A DNA stretch of 64,000 nucleotides from the NCBI GenBank assembly GCA_001296005.1, contig LJHR01000003.1, positions 186,001-250,000 of the forward strand, given 5' to 3'. Source of the stretch: an alpha proteobacterium AAP38 (GTDB taxonomy: Bacteria; Pseudomonadota; Alphaproteobacteria; Azospirillales; Azospirillaceae). A program made the translations under genes and the position numbers. Below the pieces are notes generated by a model. It worked only from the letters and a program-made list of their open reading frames with translations, was not told the origin of the DNA and did not search any database. Each line of letters starts with the position of its first letter. The first letter of the stretch is position 1. Below are positions 20,001 to 28,793 of the stretch, piece after piece.

Positions 20001-21606
20001 CGGCTTCAAGGTCACCGAACTGATCGCCAAGCTGCGCCACTCCACGCCGGGCGTCATGCTGATCAGCCCGCCGCCGCACCACGATATCTACTCGATCGAA
20101 GATCTGGCGCAGCTGATCTATGACCTGAAGCAGATCAACCCGACGGCCAAGGTCTGCGTGAAGCTGGTGTCGCGGTCCGGCATCGGCACCATCGCCGCCG
20201 GTGTGGCCAAGGCCGGTGCGGACATCATCCTGGTCGCCGGCCATAATGGCGGCACAGGTGCCTCGCCGCAGACCTCGGTCAAGTATGCCGGCGTGCCGTG
20301 GGAGATGGGCCTGTCGGAGGTGCAGCAGGTGCTGACGCTGAACCGTCTGCGCCACCGCGTGACCCTGCGCACCGATGGCGGCCTGAAGACGGGCCGTGAC
20401 ATCGTGATGGCCGCCATGCTGGGTGCCGAGGAGTTTGGTATCGGCACGGCGGCTCTGGTCGCCATGGGCTGTATCATGGTTCGCCAATGCCATTCCAACA
20501 CCTGCCCCGTCGGTGTCTGTGTGCAGGATGAAGACCTGCGCAAGAAGTTCACAGGCACGCCGGAAAAGGTGGTGAACCTGTTCAGCTTCATCGCGGAGGA
20601 AGTGCGCGAGATTCTGGCGAACCTGGGCTTCCGCGAGCTGCGCGAAGTGGTGGGCCGTTCCGACCTGCTGCATCAGGTCAGCCGTGGTGCCGCCCATCTG
20701 GACGATCTGGACCTGAACCCGCTGCTGTCGGTGGCCGATCCGGGCGAATATGCCCGCTACTGCACGCTGGAAGGCCGCAACGAGGTGCCGGACACGCTGG
20801 ACGCCCAGATGATCAAGGACGCCAAGGCCTTGTTTGAAGTGGGTGAGAAGACCCAGATGCAGTATCACGCCCAGAACACGCACCGCGCCATCGGCACGGC
20901 TTTGTCGGGCATGATCACCCGCAAGTTCGGCATGAAGGGCCTGCAACCCGGCCACGCCACCGTCCGCCTGCGCGGCTCGGCGGGTCAGTCGCTGGGTGCC
21001 TTCGCGGTGCAGGGTCTGAAGCTGGAAGTGTTCGGCGATGCCAATGACTATGTCGGCAAGGGCCTGTCGGGCGGCACCATCGTGGTGCGTCCGCTGACGG
21101 CCAGCCCGTTGAAAACCAACGAAAACACGATCATTGGCAACACCGTTCTGTACGGTGCCACGGCGGGTAAGCTGTTCGCAGCGGGCCAGGCTGGTGAGCG
21201 TTTCGCGGTGCGCAATTCCGGCGCCACGGTTGTGGTCGAAGGCTGCGGCTCCAACGGCTGCGAGTATATGACGGGCGGTCTGGCCGCCATCCTGGGCAAG
21301 GTCGGGGACAATTTCGGCGCCGGCATGACGGGTGGCATGGCCTATGTCTATGACGAGGAAGGCCAGTTCCCGCTGTTCGTGAACCCGGAAAGCGTTATCT
21401 GGCAGCGTCTGGAAGTCCCGCATTACGAGGATCAGCTGAAGGCCCTGATCCAGGAACATATCGACGAGACGGGCAGCCGCTGGGCCGCCCAGCTTCTCAA
21501 CGATTGGGAACTGGTGCGGGGCAAGTTCTGGCAGGTGGTCCCGAAGGAGATGCTGAACCGGCTACCGATCCCTGTTACGGCACCGGAACGACTGAGCGCA
21601 GAGTAA
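17065..21606 (+). CDS. gltB: Glutamate synthase (NADPH) large subunit
   Basis: The alpha subunit converts glutamine plus 2-oxoglutarate to two glutamates. It is 1513 residues. A 36-residue propeptide ends before Cys37 in HDACGVGFVA, the N-terminal nucleophile of the class II glutaminase domain; the same propeptide length is known for the Azospirillum brasilense enzyme. The FMN/synthase barrel carries the 3Fe-4S cysteines in CIMVRQCHSNTCPVGVC, and the C-terminal beta-helix domain contains GCGSNGCEYMTGG. Together with GltD it forms the main ammonium-assimilating GOGAT. An intrinsic terminator follows within 20 bases. Confidence 0.98.
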   Translation: MTDATINAGEIFAAEYTANKALLDTTAFVDTEQHDACGVGFVAAIDGKPRREVVEKAVEALRALWHRGAVDADGKTGDGAGIHVQLPQAFFREVVVRTGHPEPKGLIAVGQVFLPRTDLSAQERCRAIVETEILNWGYTIYGWRQVPIDISIIGEKANATRPEIEQIMVGNDSTVSDEQFERDLYIIRRRIEKAVAGEQIGGFYICTLSARSIIYKGMFLAEQLTAFYPDLLDARFESNFAVYHQRYSTNTFPTWQLAQPFRTLAHNGEINTLRGNVNWMKAHETRMYSEAFGAHVEDLKPVIQVGSSDSGALDAVFELMLMSGRSAPMVKTMLVPEAWSNKEVMPQAHRDLYSYANAVMEPWDGPAALAIYDGRWVVGGVDRNGLRPLRYVITGDGLIIGGSETGMVKINEQAVVEKGRLGPGQMIAVDLKEGKLFHDREIKDNLASGRPYGQWIGEITVLDDLVKKAPVEPAELSKDELRRRQLAYGITMEDLELILQPMVDDAKEAVGSMGDDSPIAVLSDKYRGLHHYFRQNFAQVTNPPIDSLRETRVMSLKTRLGNLGNILDEDSTQCRLLQLESPVLTSAEFRAMRKYMGATAAEIDCTFEPASGPNALRDGLRRIRQEAEDAVRGGATHVILTDEAMTANRAPMPMILATGAVHTHLIRQQLRTFTSLNVRSGECLDVHYFAVLIGVGATTVNAYIAQEAIADRHRRGLFGAMSLEECLKRYKKAINDGLLKVMSKMGISIISSYRGGLNFEAIGLSRSLAAEYFPGLPSRISGLGLNGIQEEVVGQHKIAYDEDVVALPVGGFYRFRKGGDRHAWEGGLIHLMQTAVGTDSFSTFKKYSEALHKRPPINLRDLLDFKPAEKSVPVDEVESITSLRKRFITPGMSLGALSPEAHGTLNVAMNRIGARSVSGEGGEDPARFKPDANGDNWNSAIKQVASGRFGVTAEYLNQCREIEIKVAQGAKPGEGGQLPGFKVTELIAKLRHSTPGVMLISPPPHHDIYSIEDLAQLIYDLKQINPTAKVCVKLVSRSGIGTIAAGVAKAGADIILVAGHNGGTGASPQTSVKYAGVPWEMGLSEVQQVLTLNRLRHRVTLRTDGGLKTGRDIVMAAMLGAEEFGIGTAALVAMGCIMVRQCHSNTCPVGVCVQDEDLRKKFTGTPEKVVNLFSFIAEEVREILANLGFRELREVVGRSDLLHQVSRGAAHLDDLDLNPLLSVADPGEYARYCTLEGRNEVPDTLDAQMIKDAKALFEVGEKTQMQYHAQNTHRAIGTALSGMITRKFGMKGLQPGHATVRLRGSAGQSLGAFAVQGLKLEVFGDANDYVGKGLSGGTIVVRPLTASPLKTNENTIIGNTVLYGATAGKLFAAGQAGERFAVRNSGATVVVEGCGSNGCEYMTGGLAAILGKVGDNFGAGMTGGMAYVYDEEGQFPLFVNPESVIWQRLEVPHYEDQLKALIQEHIDETGSRWAAQLLNDWELVRGKFWQVVPKEMLNRLPIPVTAPERLSAE

Positions 21607-21608
21607 GA

Positions 21609-21730
21609 CCAAGTAAGGATAGGGGGCCGAAAGGCCCCCTTTTCTTTTGGGTGCGCGACTCGGGAAGCGAGGCTTTCTGCGGCTTGCGAGTCGCAAGGGC
21701 GAATCGCCAGTCGAATCTATCCTTACTTGG
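21609..21730. repeat. 122-bp element with perfect 14-bp terminal inverted repeats
   Basis: CCAAGTAAGGATAG (21609-21622) and its exact reverse complement CTATCCTTACTTGG (21717-21730) bound a segment of nested palindromes: AGGGGGCC/GGCCCCCT, GCGACTCG/CGAGTCGC and GGCGA-A-TCGCC. It begins 2 bases after the gltB stop. No flanking target-site duplication is evident. It could be a miniature inverted-repeat element supplying the gltB terminator, or simply a large structured 3' end. Only this copy was noticed in the window. Confidence 0.6.
21621..21648 (+). terminator. Rho-independent terminator of gltB
   Basis: Stem AGGGGGCC (21621-21628) pairs with GGCCCCCT (21633-21640) around a GAAA tetraloop and is followed by TTTCTTTT. 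It lies 15 bases after the gltB stop and ends the gltD-to-gltB transcript. Confidence 0.9.
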
Positions 21731-21775
21731 GGTGCGGCGGGAGTCGGTAAGGGATGGGCGGCCTGTCGTGTCCGG

Positions 21776-22300
21776 TTAACCCGGACAATCAACACCACGT
21801 TTGTCGTCAATATAGCTGGTCGTCCGGCGTGATCGGAAGTTGCGATGGGCCGCCGCCATCTCCGGCGTGAAGCTAGGGCCATATCCGGGGTCGGGTGTCC
21901 GCGTGCAGGCAGCGATACGAAGTCGATCAGGGGCGATCCCCATGCCGATCAAGATATCCCGAACCCTTCCAGCCCGGCGTAAGGCCAGATTGGCGCCATC
22001 GCTGCCGTCATCGTCACCGCTGTAGCCGATAACAACAAGTTTCAAGTCCGGGTACGACAAGAGCATGGAGCCTTGCCAGCCCAAGCGTTCCTCGAACTTT
22101 GTGTCCGGAAGTGCTTCTATCCCACCGGGCTTGAAGAAGATATCCGCGCCGATCAGTTCCAGGCAGCGTTCGCCAGAGTATCCACAATTCGCACTTTCAG
22201 GTGGATCGCCCATCAGCACGGGACGCTTCTCTGGCGCTGCTATGGCGGACATTGTCAATGTTGCAAACAGAAACACTGATGGCTGCCAATACCGTCCCAT
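21776..22300 (-). CDS. OmpA C-terminal-like periplasmic protein
   Basis: 174 residues. A cleavable signal peptide (FLFATLTMSAIAA) is followed by a short Cys-containing segment and an OmpA-like fold: GADIFFKPGGIEAL, a strand LKLVVIGYSGDDD and the helix NLALRRAGRVRDILIGMGI ending in RLRIAAC. In the OmpA family this fold binds peptidoglycan, but here the usual TD-x10-LS-x2-RA-x2-V signature is only partly kept (NLALRRAGRV), so binding is uncertain. GC is lower than in neighbours. It stands alone between the gltB end and ptsN; its role is unknown. Confidence 0.7.
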   Translation of the reverse strand: MGRYWQPSVFLFATLTMSAIAAPEKRPVLMGDPPESANCGYSGERCLELIGADIFFKPGGIEALPDTKFEERLGWQGSMLLSYPDLKLVVIGYSGDDDGSDGANLALRRAGRVRDILIGMGIAPDRLRIAACTRTPDPGYGPSFTPEMAAAHRNFRSRRTTSYIDDKRGVDCPG

Positions 22301-22383
22301 CCCCTGTCCGCTCCCCCAAACGCAAAACCGGCGCCCCGTTGCCGGGACGCCGGTTTCACCACTCTTATACCAAGCCCAAACCC

Positions 22384-22896
22384 TTACGCGGCATTCACCT
22401 GTTCGGTCTGGGCCAGCAGCGCGTAAAGGGCATCGCCCGATTCCGCGCCGCGCAGCTTGTCACAGAGCACCGGGTCCCGCAGCGCGCGTGACACACGTGC
22501 CAGGGCCTTCAGGTGGTCGGCGCCAGCCCCTTCCGGGGCCAGCAGCAGGCAGATCAAATCCACCGGCTGTTCGTCGATCGCCTCGAAATCGACCGGCTTT
22601 TCCAGCCGGGCGAAAATGGCCATGACACCGGTCAGGCCCGGCAGCTTGCCATGCGGGATACCGATGCCGCGCCCCACGCCCGTGGTACCCAGGCGTTCAC
22701 GTTCCACCAGCACGTCGAAAATTGCCCGTTCATGCTGGCCGGTCAGGTCGGCCGCCTTCTTCGCCAGTTCCTGAAGGACCTGCTTTTTGGAGCCGGCCTT
22801 CAGGTTCGGGAGGATCGCCTCCGGCGTCAAGAGATCATTCATCGCTGCCGAAGGGGTCTGGAATGAAGGGGATACGGAACGTAGGGACAGAGCCAT
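22384..22896 (-). CDS. ptsN: PTS IIA-like nitrogen regulatory protein (EIIANtr)
   Basis: Phospho-acceptor of the nitrogen PTS, which tunes potassium and nitrogen metabolism and other regulators. The EIIA fold is clear, and the phosphorylated His lies in VGRGIGIPHGKLPG; the downstream PVDLICLLLAPEG is also conserved. The longest ATG (22896) gives 170 residues and has AAGGTG upstream. The internal ATG at 22842 (MNDLLTPEAIL) gives 152 residues, closer to the family length, but lacks a clear ribosome site. It is the last gene of the lptCAB-rpoN-hpf-ptsN block, 15 bases after hpf. Confidence 0.94.
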   Translation of the reverse strand: MALSLRSVSPSFQTPSAAMNDLLTPEAILPNLKAGSKKQVLQELAKKAADLTGQHERAIFDVLVERERLGTTGVGRGIGIPHGKLPGLTGVMAIFARLEKPVDFEAIDEQPVDLICLLLAPEGAGADHLKALARVSRALRDPVLCDKLRGAESGDALYALLAQTEQVNAA

Positions 22897-22911
22897 GGGG
22901 TACGCATCACC

Positions 22912-23529
22912 TTACTGTTTCACCGACCCGGCCGCCCCGGCAGGGTCCACCCAGCCGATGTTACCATCGGGCCGGCGATAGATCATGTTCAACCCGCCAT
23001 GGGCGCGGTTGCGGAACATCAATGCAGGCAGCTCGCCAAGGTCCATGCGCATCACGGCGTCACTGACCGTCAGCATTTCGATGGAAGTTTCCATCTCCGC
23101 GACGACCACGCCGTGATGCCCGTTCCCTTCCGGAGCCGGCGCTTCATCCGCCGCATAATCGTCGGAATCCGTCTCCGCTTCAAGGATGTACTTGCGGGCG
23201 GCCTGAACGGGCAGCTGGTTCAGCGTGGTCCGTTCATGATGATCCTTCAAACGACGCTTGTAACGGCGCAGACGCTTGGCCACGCGGTCGGCGGCCTCGT
23301 CGAAGGCGGGATAGGGTTCCGTGGCTTCGGCGTTCGACTGCAACAGAATCCCGCGACCGACATGCACCTGGATATCGGCCTTGTACAGATGCGCATCCTT
23401 CGAGAGGATGACGGTCGCCTCCATAGGGTTTCCGAAGTATTTTCCGACCATCGATGCCAGCTGATCCTTCACATGGGTCCGCAGTGCATCGCCCACATCC
23501 AGTTGCTTGCCTTTGACGGTAACTTGCAT
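22912..23529 (-). CDS. hpf: Ribosome hibernation promoting factor, long form
   Basis: Binds the 30S A/P site and dimerises ribosomes into 100S particles in stationary phase. It is 205 residues: an N-terminal RaiA/HPF domain (MQVTVKGKQLDVGDALRTHV, then the basic RVAKRLRRYKRRLKDHH), an acidic linker, and the C-terminal dimerisation domain (MRMDLGELPALMFRNRAHGG, MIYRRPDGNIGWVDP). The long form is usual in alphaproteobacteria. It is located between rpoN and ptsN as in relatives, probably co-transcribed with ptsN. Confidence 0.95.
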   Translation of the reverse strand: MQVTVKGKQLDVGDALRTHVKDQLASMVGKYFGNPMEATVILSKDAHLYKADIQVHVGRGILLQSNAEATEPYPAFDEAADRVAKRLRRYKRRLKDHHERTTLNQLPVQAARKYILEAETDSDDYAADEAPAPEGNGHHGVVVAEMETSIEMLTVSDAVMRMDLGELPALMFRNRAHGGLNMIYRRPDGNIGWVDPAGAAGSVKQ

Positions 23530-23643
23530 ATTCGACCTGTCGTTTCAGGGCGCATGGCCTGACCCGAAGGAACCGTCATCCAGGAACCGGCATCCAGACC
23601 GGGAGTCCCAGGATGGGTATTCCTTCAGCGGCCAGCGCAGGGG

Positions 23644-25176
23644 TTACAACCCAAGGGCCTTTTCCCGACGGCGCTGGACTGAAGAAGGGATCTTCATGCC
23701 TTCACGATACTTCGCCACCGTCCGGCGTGCAATGTCGATCCCATCGGCACGCAGGATTTCCACGATTTTATCATCGGACAGGGTGTCATTCGCCTTCTCC
23801 GCATCGATCAGGGCCTTGATGCGATAACGCACAGCCTCTGCCGAATGGGCCGCTTGGCCGTCGGCACCTTGGATGGCGGACGTGAAGAAGTATTTAAGTT
23901 CGAAGACCCCACGCGGGGAGGACAGGAACTTATTGGTGGTAACCCGGCTGACGGTGCTTTCATGCATGCCGATGGCTTCTGCAATATCGCGCAGAATCAG
24001 GGGCTTCATGAATTGCAGGCCGTGCAGGAAGAAGGCGTCCTGCTGACGCACGATCTCGGTTGCCACCTTCAGGATGGTGTTGGCCCGCTGATGCAGGCTT
24101 TTGACCAGCCAGCTCGCCGACTGGAACTGTTCGGCGATATATTCCTTGTCGGCCTTGCTGCGGGCACCCGTGGTCACGCGGCTGTGATAGCGCTGGTTGA
24201 CCAGCACGCGGGGCAGCGTTTCGGTATTCAACTCCACGATCCAGCCGCCGCCGGGACTGGCGCGCATCAGGATGTCGGGCACGACGGTCTGAACAGGCTC
24301 GAAATCAAAGGCCAGCGCCGGCTTGGGGTTCAGCGCCTTGATCTCTGCTACCATGTCCGACATATCTTCGGCGTCGCAGCCGCAGACCTTCAGCAATTGC
24401 TGAAGATTGCGCGCCGCCAGCAGGGGCAGATTGGCCAGCAGCGCCTGCATGCAGGGGTCCAGACGGTTCTTCTCCCGCAACTGGTTGCCCAAACATTCGG
24501 CCAGCGTGCGGGCGAAAATGCCGGCGGGGTCGAAGCGCTGCATGCGCAGCAGCACCGTTTCCACCTGCTCCAACCCGCAACCCAGTTGGACCGCCACTTC
24601 CTCAAGGTTGCCGGTAAAATACCCGGCCTCGTCCAGATGATCCAGCAGGGCGTAGGCGACCAGCCGGTCCAGCCGGTCTGGAAAATCCATCGTAATCTGT
24701 TCTTCCAGATGGTCGCGCAGCTTCGGCCGCTCTGTCAGGGTCGCCTCAAACCCCTCGCCATCATCATCGAATCCGCCCGACCGGGATGACCAGTCGCCAA
24801 ACTGCTCCCCCGACCCCAGCCCCGCACTGTCCATGTCGGCGGCGGAACTGTTGGTGTAGACATTTTCGAAATCGGTATCGAGCGGGGCATCGTTGGACCC
24901 GGCCATCCGGTCGGACGTGGCCAGTTCCACCGTGTCGGCCACCCGGCTTTCATTCACGGGGGCGGGCGCTTCCTCCCGGTCGACACCCGTGGTGGGCGCG
25001 TCGTTCCAGCCCGCGCCATCATCGCGTTCCAGCAGCGGATTGCGTTCCAGTTCCTGGTCCACATAGTCGGCAAGCTCCAGGTTCGACAGCTGAAGAAGCT
25101 TGATCGCCTGCTGAAGCTGCGGCGTCATCACCAGCGACTGTGCCTGGCGTATATCGAGCCGTTGCTGGAGCGCCAT
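23644..25176 (-). CDS. rpoN: RNA polymerase sigma-54 factor
   Basis: Sigma-54 directs RNA polymerase to -24/-12 promoters that need AAA+ activators, for example for nitrogen assimilation. It is 510 residues: region I is glutamine/leucine-rich (QSLVMTPQLQQAIKLLQLSN), there is an acidic region II, then the core-binding domain, a helix-turn-helix (MHESTVSRVTTNKFLSSPRG) and the C-terminal RpoN box ARRTVAKYREGMKIPSS, which reads the -24 element. It lies downstream of lptB with about 287 bases between them, where a small GGGGCC/GGCCCC hairpin (25413-25434) is the only structure noted. Confidence 0.97.
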   Translation of the reverse strand: MALQQRLDIRQAQSLVMTPQLQQAIKLLQLSNLELADYVDQELERNPLLERDDGAGWNDAPTTGVDREEAPAPVNESRVADTVELATSDRMAGSNDAPLDTDFENVYTNSSAADMDSAGLGSGEQFGDWSSRSGGFDDDGEGFEATLTERPKLRDHLEEQITMDFPDRLDRLVAYALLDHLDEAGYFTGNLEEVAVQLGCGLEQVETVLLRMQRFDPAGIFARTLAECLGNQLREKNRLDPCMQALLANLPLLAARNLQQLLKVCGCDAEDMSDMVAEIKALNPKPALAFDFEPVQTVVPDILMRASPGGGWIVELNTETLPRVLVNQRYHSRVTTGARSKADKEYIAEQFQSASWLVKSLHQRANTILKVATEIVRQQDAFFLHGLQFMKPLILRDIAEAIGMHESTVSRVTTNKFLSSPRGVFELKYFFTSAIQGADGQAAHSAEAVRYRIKALIDAEKANDTLSDDKIVEILRADGIDIARRTVAKYREGMKIPSSVQRRREKALGL

Positions 25177-25463
25177 TCTTGCCGGAAAACCTGTTCTGAC
25201 GGGCTTATATCTGCCGGTTGCACCAATGCCGGTTCAAAGGCCCGACGGTGGTGATCCTTGAAACGCCGCTGCCATCATCCCTGACGGCCACTCGGCTGGC
25301 ATACCCCCGTCGGCTGTCCCCAGCGAGGCCCAAGGTACGATGCAAGACGCATGCCCGCAACAGTTAGGCCCGGCGAGGTCGAAAATTATTCCATTGATTT
25401 CTGCGGCGAATTGGGGCCGCGCCATTAAGGCCCCGTCCCCTTATGGCTAACTGGCCGCAATGG

Positions 25464-26240
25464 CTACAAGCTGAACCGTTCGCCCAGATAGACCCGGCGC
25501 ACATCCTTGTTCGCGACAATCTGCGACGGGGCACCCTCCATCAGGACGACGCCGTCATGCAGGATGTAGGCGCGGTCCACGATATCCAGCGTCTCGCGCA
25601 CATTATGATCGGTGATCAGCACGCCGATGCCGCGTTCGCGCAGATGGCCGACCAGTTCGCGGATTTCGTTCACGGCGATGGGGTCCACGCCCGCGAACGG
25701 TTCGTCCAGCAGGATGAAATGCGGCTGGCTGGCCAGCGCGCGGGCGATTTCCGCGCGCCGCCGCTCACCGCCCGACAGGGCCAGGGCCGGCGTGCGGCGC
25801 AGATGGGTGATGGAGAACTCGGCCAGCAGTTCGTCCAGCCGCTGCTCGCGGATATCGCGGTCGGGCTCCACCACCTCCAGAACGGCGCGGATATTGTTCT
25901 CCACGCTCAGGCCCCGGAAAATGCTGGCTTCCTGCGGCAGATAGCCGATGCCCAGCCGCGCGCGGCGATACATGGGCAGCGAGGTGACGTCAATCCCGTC
26001 CAGGGTGATGCTGCCATGGTCAGGCAGGATCAGGCCGGTAATGATGTAGAAGCAGGTGGTCTTGCCGGCCCCGTTGGGTCCCAGAAGCCCCACCGCCTCG
26101 CCCCGGTTCACCGACAGCGAGATGTCGCGCAGGACGGGCCGGCCCTTGTAGGCCTTGCCGATGCGTGATGCCACAAGGCCCGTATTGTCGGCGATCAGGC
26201 GGGGGCCGGTCGCGGACTTGTCCTGGGTCGGCTGGGTCAT
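25464..26240 (-). CDS. lptB: LPS export ABC transporter ATP-binding protein
   Basis: Cytoplasmic ATPase of the LptB2FG complex that extracts lipopolysaccharide from the inner membrane. It is 258 residues: Walker [16 protein letters not shown]-loop region [12 protein letters not shown], signature [17 protein letters not shown], Walker [14 protein letters not shown] and the switch His in [10 protein letters not shown]. The start overlaps the lptA stop by 4 bases (ATGA). It belongs to the canonical alphaproteobacterial lptC-lptA-lptB-rpoN order; LptF/G are not in the window. Confidence 0.97.
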   Translation of the reverse strand: MTQPTQDKSATGPRLIADNTGLVASRIGKAYKGRPVLRDISLSVNRGEAVGLLGPNGAGKTTCFYIITGLILPDHGSITLDGIDVTSLPMYRRARLGIGYLPQEASIFRGLSVENNIRAVLEVVEPDRDIREQRLDELLAEFSITHLRRTPALALSGGERRRAEIARALASQPHFILLDEPFAGVDPIAVNEIRELVGHLRERGIGVLITDHNVRETLDIVDRAYILHDGVVLMEGAPSQIVANKDVRRVYLGERFSL

Positions 26241-27187
26241 GGCTTCTCGCTCCCCTTGGGGTTGGCGGGCGGACTGGGCTGCTGTGGCAGCCCGCCTTCG
26301 CCCTGCCGGTTGGGAATGAACAGACCCTTTACACGCTCGCCTGTGGCGGGGGCGGTCGCTTGCGGGGCGGTACCCGGCGTACGGGATAGAATACGGCTGA
26401 CACCGGACTTCAGGTCAACCTCTGCCGCAGGGCCGTTCAGCTGATTCTGGCCGCGCGTGACGCGGACATTGCCGGTCAGCAGCGCACGCTCGCTGTCCAG
26501 GTCATAGGTGCCCTTGTCGCCGCGCGCCGTTTCCGTCTTCGTGGTGATGACCACGCTGCCATCGGCATCGACCCGCGACAGGCCCAGCTTGTCGCCGGCA
26601 CCGCGCGATAGCAGCGCCACCAGACGGTCGGCGCGGATCCGGTCCTGCGGGCGGGCGGCCAGGGCGTCGCCCCGCGCCACGGCCAGTTCCTGCTCGCGCC
26701 AATATTCCAGACTGTCGCGGGCCGTCACCGTCTCTGTTGCGGTGGTCAGGCGCAGGCCCTCGCCCGTCAGCACGGCCACCGACTTGTCCAGGTCATAGAT
26801 GGCGCGCGACCCGTGGGCCGTGCGGTCGTTATTCTTCAGCTGCACATTGCCTTCGGCCAGCAGGCGATAGACCTCGTTCCCGCCATCCTTGGTCTTACGG
26901 AAATAGGCGGCCAGCGTGTCGGCGGTCAGGACCATGTCGCCCTGCGTGGCCGTGGCCCCGCCGCGCGCGATGGCGACCTGCAACTTGTCGTGATATTCGA
27001 ACCCGGCGGGGGCATCGACCTCAATCGGCTTCGATCCGCCAATCTCCAGCGAGGGGGTGGCGGTGGCGGGTGCGTCCGATACCGGTGCCTGCTGCGCCAG
27101 ACCGGTGCCGGCGGCCAGCGCCAAACCCAGCGCCAACGGTGCCAGACGGCGGCCCCACCCGATATTCACCCGCATCACAGACTTCAT
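26237..27187 (-). CDS. lptA: LPS periplasmic transport protein LptA (OstA domain)
   Basis: Forms the periplasmic beta-jellyroll bridge that carries LPS to the outer membrane. It is 316 residues, longer than E. coli LptA. A signal peptide ([15 protein letters not shown]) precedes OstA-type repeats such as [20 protein letters not shown] and [17 protein letters not shown] proline-rich tail ([17 protein letters not shown]) follows the fold. It overlaps lptC upstream and lptB downstream by 4 bases each, so the three are translationally coupled. Confidence 0.92.
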   Translation of the reverse strand: MKSVMRVNIGWGRRLAPLALGLALAAGTGLAQQAPVSDAPATATPSLEIGGSKPIEVDAPAGFEYHDKLQVAIARGGATATQGDMVLTADTLAAYFRKTKDGGNEVYRLLAEGNVQLKNNDRTAHGSRAIYDLDKSVAVLTGEGLRLTTATETVTARDSLEYWREQELAVARGDALAARPQDRIRADRLVALLSRGAGDKLGLSRVDADGSVVITTKTETARGDKGTYDLDSERALLTGNVRVTRGQNQLNGPAAEVDLKSGVSRILSRTPGTAPQATAPATGERVKGLFIPNRQGEGGLPQQPSPPANPKGSEKP

Positions 27188-27867
27188 GGTGCCGTTGCCC
27201 TCGGCTTGTCATTCGTTTGGGCCGTCTGGCCCGACCCCGCCCCAAAGGCCCGCAGCCGCGCATGGCCGGTGAAGACCAGTACGTCGCCATCCTGCAGGAC
27301 GCGAAAGCCACCAGCCTCCACCGTCCCCATCGGCCCCTGGCCCTCCACGGGCCTGTTGCCCCAGGCGATACCCTTCTTCACGTCCAGTATGGCCTCTTGT
27401 GTGCGCAACTCATAGCCTGACCCGTGATAGAAGCTGACCGGGCCTTGCAGGGACAGAACCTGCTTGTCCTGATCATAGGCGCCCTTGGCCGCTGTCATGG
27501 ACAACCAGGCCCCGCGCTTCAGGGTGATATCGGCCTGTGGCACCGTCAAATCCACGCTGGACCGGCCCCCACCCTGCTGGGCAGCGCGTTCGGCGCGGAT
27601 TTCAAAGGGCTGATCGCCCTTGTCGGTGCCCAGATAGCGGGCCTGGGTCAGTTCCAGGTCGCCTTGCGCCGGGCCGGGGTTGGACTTGTCCGACGATCCA
27701 CCGAACAGCGGCCAGATGAAGATGGTCAGCAGCACCACACCCGCCACCGCCGGAAGGGCCACCCGCGCCACCCGGACCGCCTTGCTGTGCGCAAACGGGT
27801 CGCGTCCACCGCCTGCCGGCAGGCGCGGCGCGGTGGGCCGGTTGGACGGGGCGGGGGCGGTGGCCAT
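27184..27867 (-). CDS. lptC: LPS export system protein LptC
   Basis: Bitopic inner-membrane protein that hands LPS from LptFG to LptA. It is 227 residues: a cytoplasmic proline-rich start, one membrane helix (VALPAVAGVVLLTIFIWPLF), then a periplasmic OstA-like domain with DLELTQARYLGTDKG, KGAYDQDKQVLSLQG and LRTQEAILDVKKG. It is the first gene of the lptCAB unit and lies about 140 bases after the RNase D-like gene on the same strand. Confidence 0.92.
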   Translation of the reverse strand: MATAPAPSNRPTAPRLPAGGGRDPFAHSKAVRVARVALPAVAGVVLLTIFIWPLFGGSSDKSNPGPAQGDLELTQARYLGTDKGDQPFEIRAERAAQQGGGRSSVDLTVPQADITLKRGAWLSMTAAKGAYDQDKQVLSLQGPVSFYHGSGYELRTQEAILDVKKGIAWGNRPVEGQGPMGTVEAGGFRVLQDGDVLVFTGHARLRAFGAGSGQTAQTNDKPRATAP

Positions 27868-28008
27868 GGGTGGGGAAGGGTCCTTGCGGATGTTCGGGTG
27901 TCAGGGGCGCAGCAGATGACAGAACAGGACGGCAATTCTGTGACGGACCGCACAGGGCCGGCCCGCCATGCCGTGCGTGCGCAGCTCAATGGGTGGAGCG
28001 CGCCGGGC

Positions 28009-28623
28009 TTAGTGCGAGAAGATGTCCGGCTCTTCCCAGCCCAGCAGGTCCAGCTTGCCGCGTGCCGGCAGGAAGGCGAAGCACGCCTCCGCCAGTTCGC
28101 GCCTTCCCTCACGCTCCAGAAGCGCGTCAAGCTTTTCCTTGATCTGGTGCAGGTACAGAACGTCGGATGCGGCGTATTTCAGCTGTTCCTCATTCAGGTC
28201 CGAGGCACCCCAGTCGCTGGACTGCTGCTGCTTGGACAGCTCGATCCCCGTCATCTCCTTGCACAGATCCTTCAACCCGTGCCGGTCGGTGGAGGTGCGG
28301 ACCAGCTTTGAGGTGATCTTGGTGCAGTAGATGGGGGCGCAGGTGATGCCCAGCGCCTTGTACAGCACGGCGACATCGAAGCGCGCGAAATGGAACAGCT
28401 TCAGGACCGCCGGGTCCTCCATTAGGCGCTTCAGGTTGGGGGCCAGGGTCTGGCCCTTACGGATTTGCACCAGATGGGCATTGCCATCGCCGGACGACAG
28501 CTGCACCAGGCACAGCCGGTCGCGATGCGGGTTCAGGCCCATGGTCTCCGTATCGACGGCGACGACGGGGCCGAGGTCCAGGCCGTCGGGCAGGTCACCA
28601 TCGTAAAGGGAGATCTGGGCCAT
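28009..28623 (-). CDS. RNase D-like 3'-5' exonuclease
   Basis: 204 residues of a DEDD-type exonuclease domain, without the HRDC domains of full RNase D. Exo I is VVAVDTETMGLNP, Exo II is around KLFHFARFDVAVLYKALG, and Exo III is NEEQLKYAASDVLYLHQI. Such short RNase D-like proteins are usual upstream of lptC in Rhodospirillales and are thought to trim structured RNA. The open frame runs on through the first tRNA gene to 29100, so the ATG at 28623 (MAQISLYDGDLPDG) is the only sensible start. Confidence 0.92.
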   Translation of the reverse strand: MAQISLYDGDLPDGLDLGPVVAVDTETMGLNPHRDRLCLVQLSSGDGNAHLVQIRKGQTLAPNLKRLMEDPAVLKLFHFARFDVAVLYKALGITCAPIYCTKITSKLVRTSTDRHGLKDLCKEMTGIELSKQQQSSDWGASDLNEEQLKYAASDVLYLHQIKEKLDALLEREGRRELAEACFAFLPARGKLDLLGWEEPDIFSH

Positions 28624-28739
28624 GAGCTGCGTTCCTTGCTGGCAGAAATGATGTGCGCACTTCCCCTTATCGGTTGCCGGACCGTTCATCGCAAGGGGCG
28701 ATGCCGCAAGGGTCCGATGCCGAGGAGAAGGGAAGGGCC

Positions 28740-28779
28740 AAAAACGCTTAAGGCCGCCGGAGTTGCCGGCGGCCTTAAG
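28740..28779 (-). terminator. Terminator of the first tRNA-Leu unit
   Basis: Perfect 14-bp stem CTTAAGGCCGCCGG / CCGGCGGCCTTAAG with a 5-base loop, downstream of the tRNA on the minus strand. It is followed on that strand by CGTTTTTGG, a T-run. The sequence is nearly identical to the terminator of the second unit. Confidence 0.9.
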
Positions 28780-28793
28780 AGCGTTAATGCGGA

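Noticed and set aside
16939-21459. A 1506-codon open frame on the minus strand
   Set aside because: It is the antisense shadow of gltB: composition is His/Gln/Arg-rich without domains, while the plus strand encodes a full glutamate synthase.
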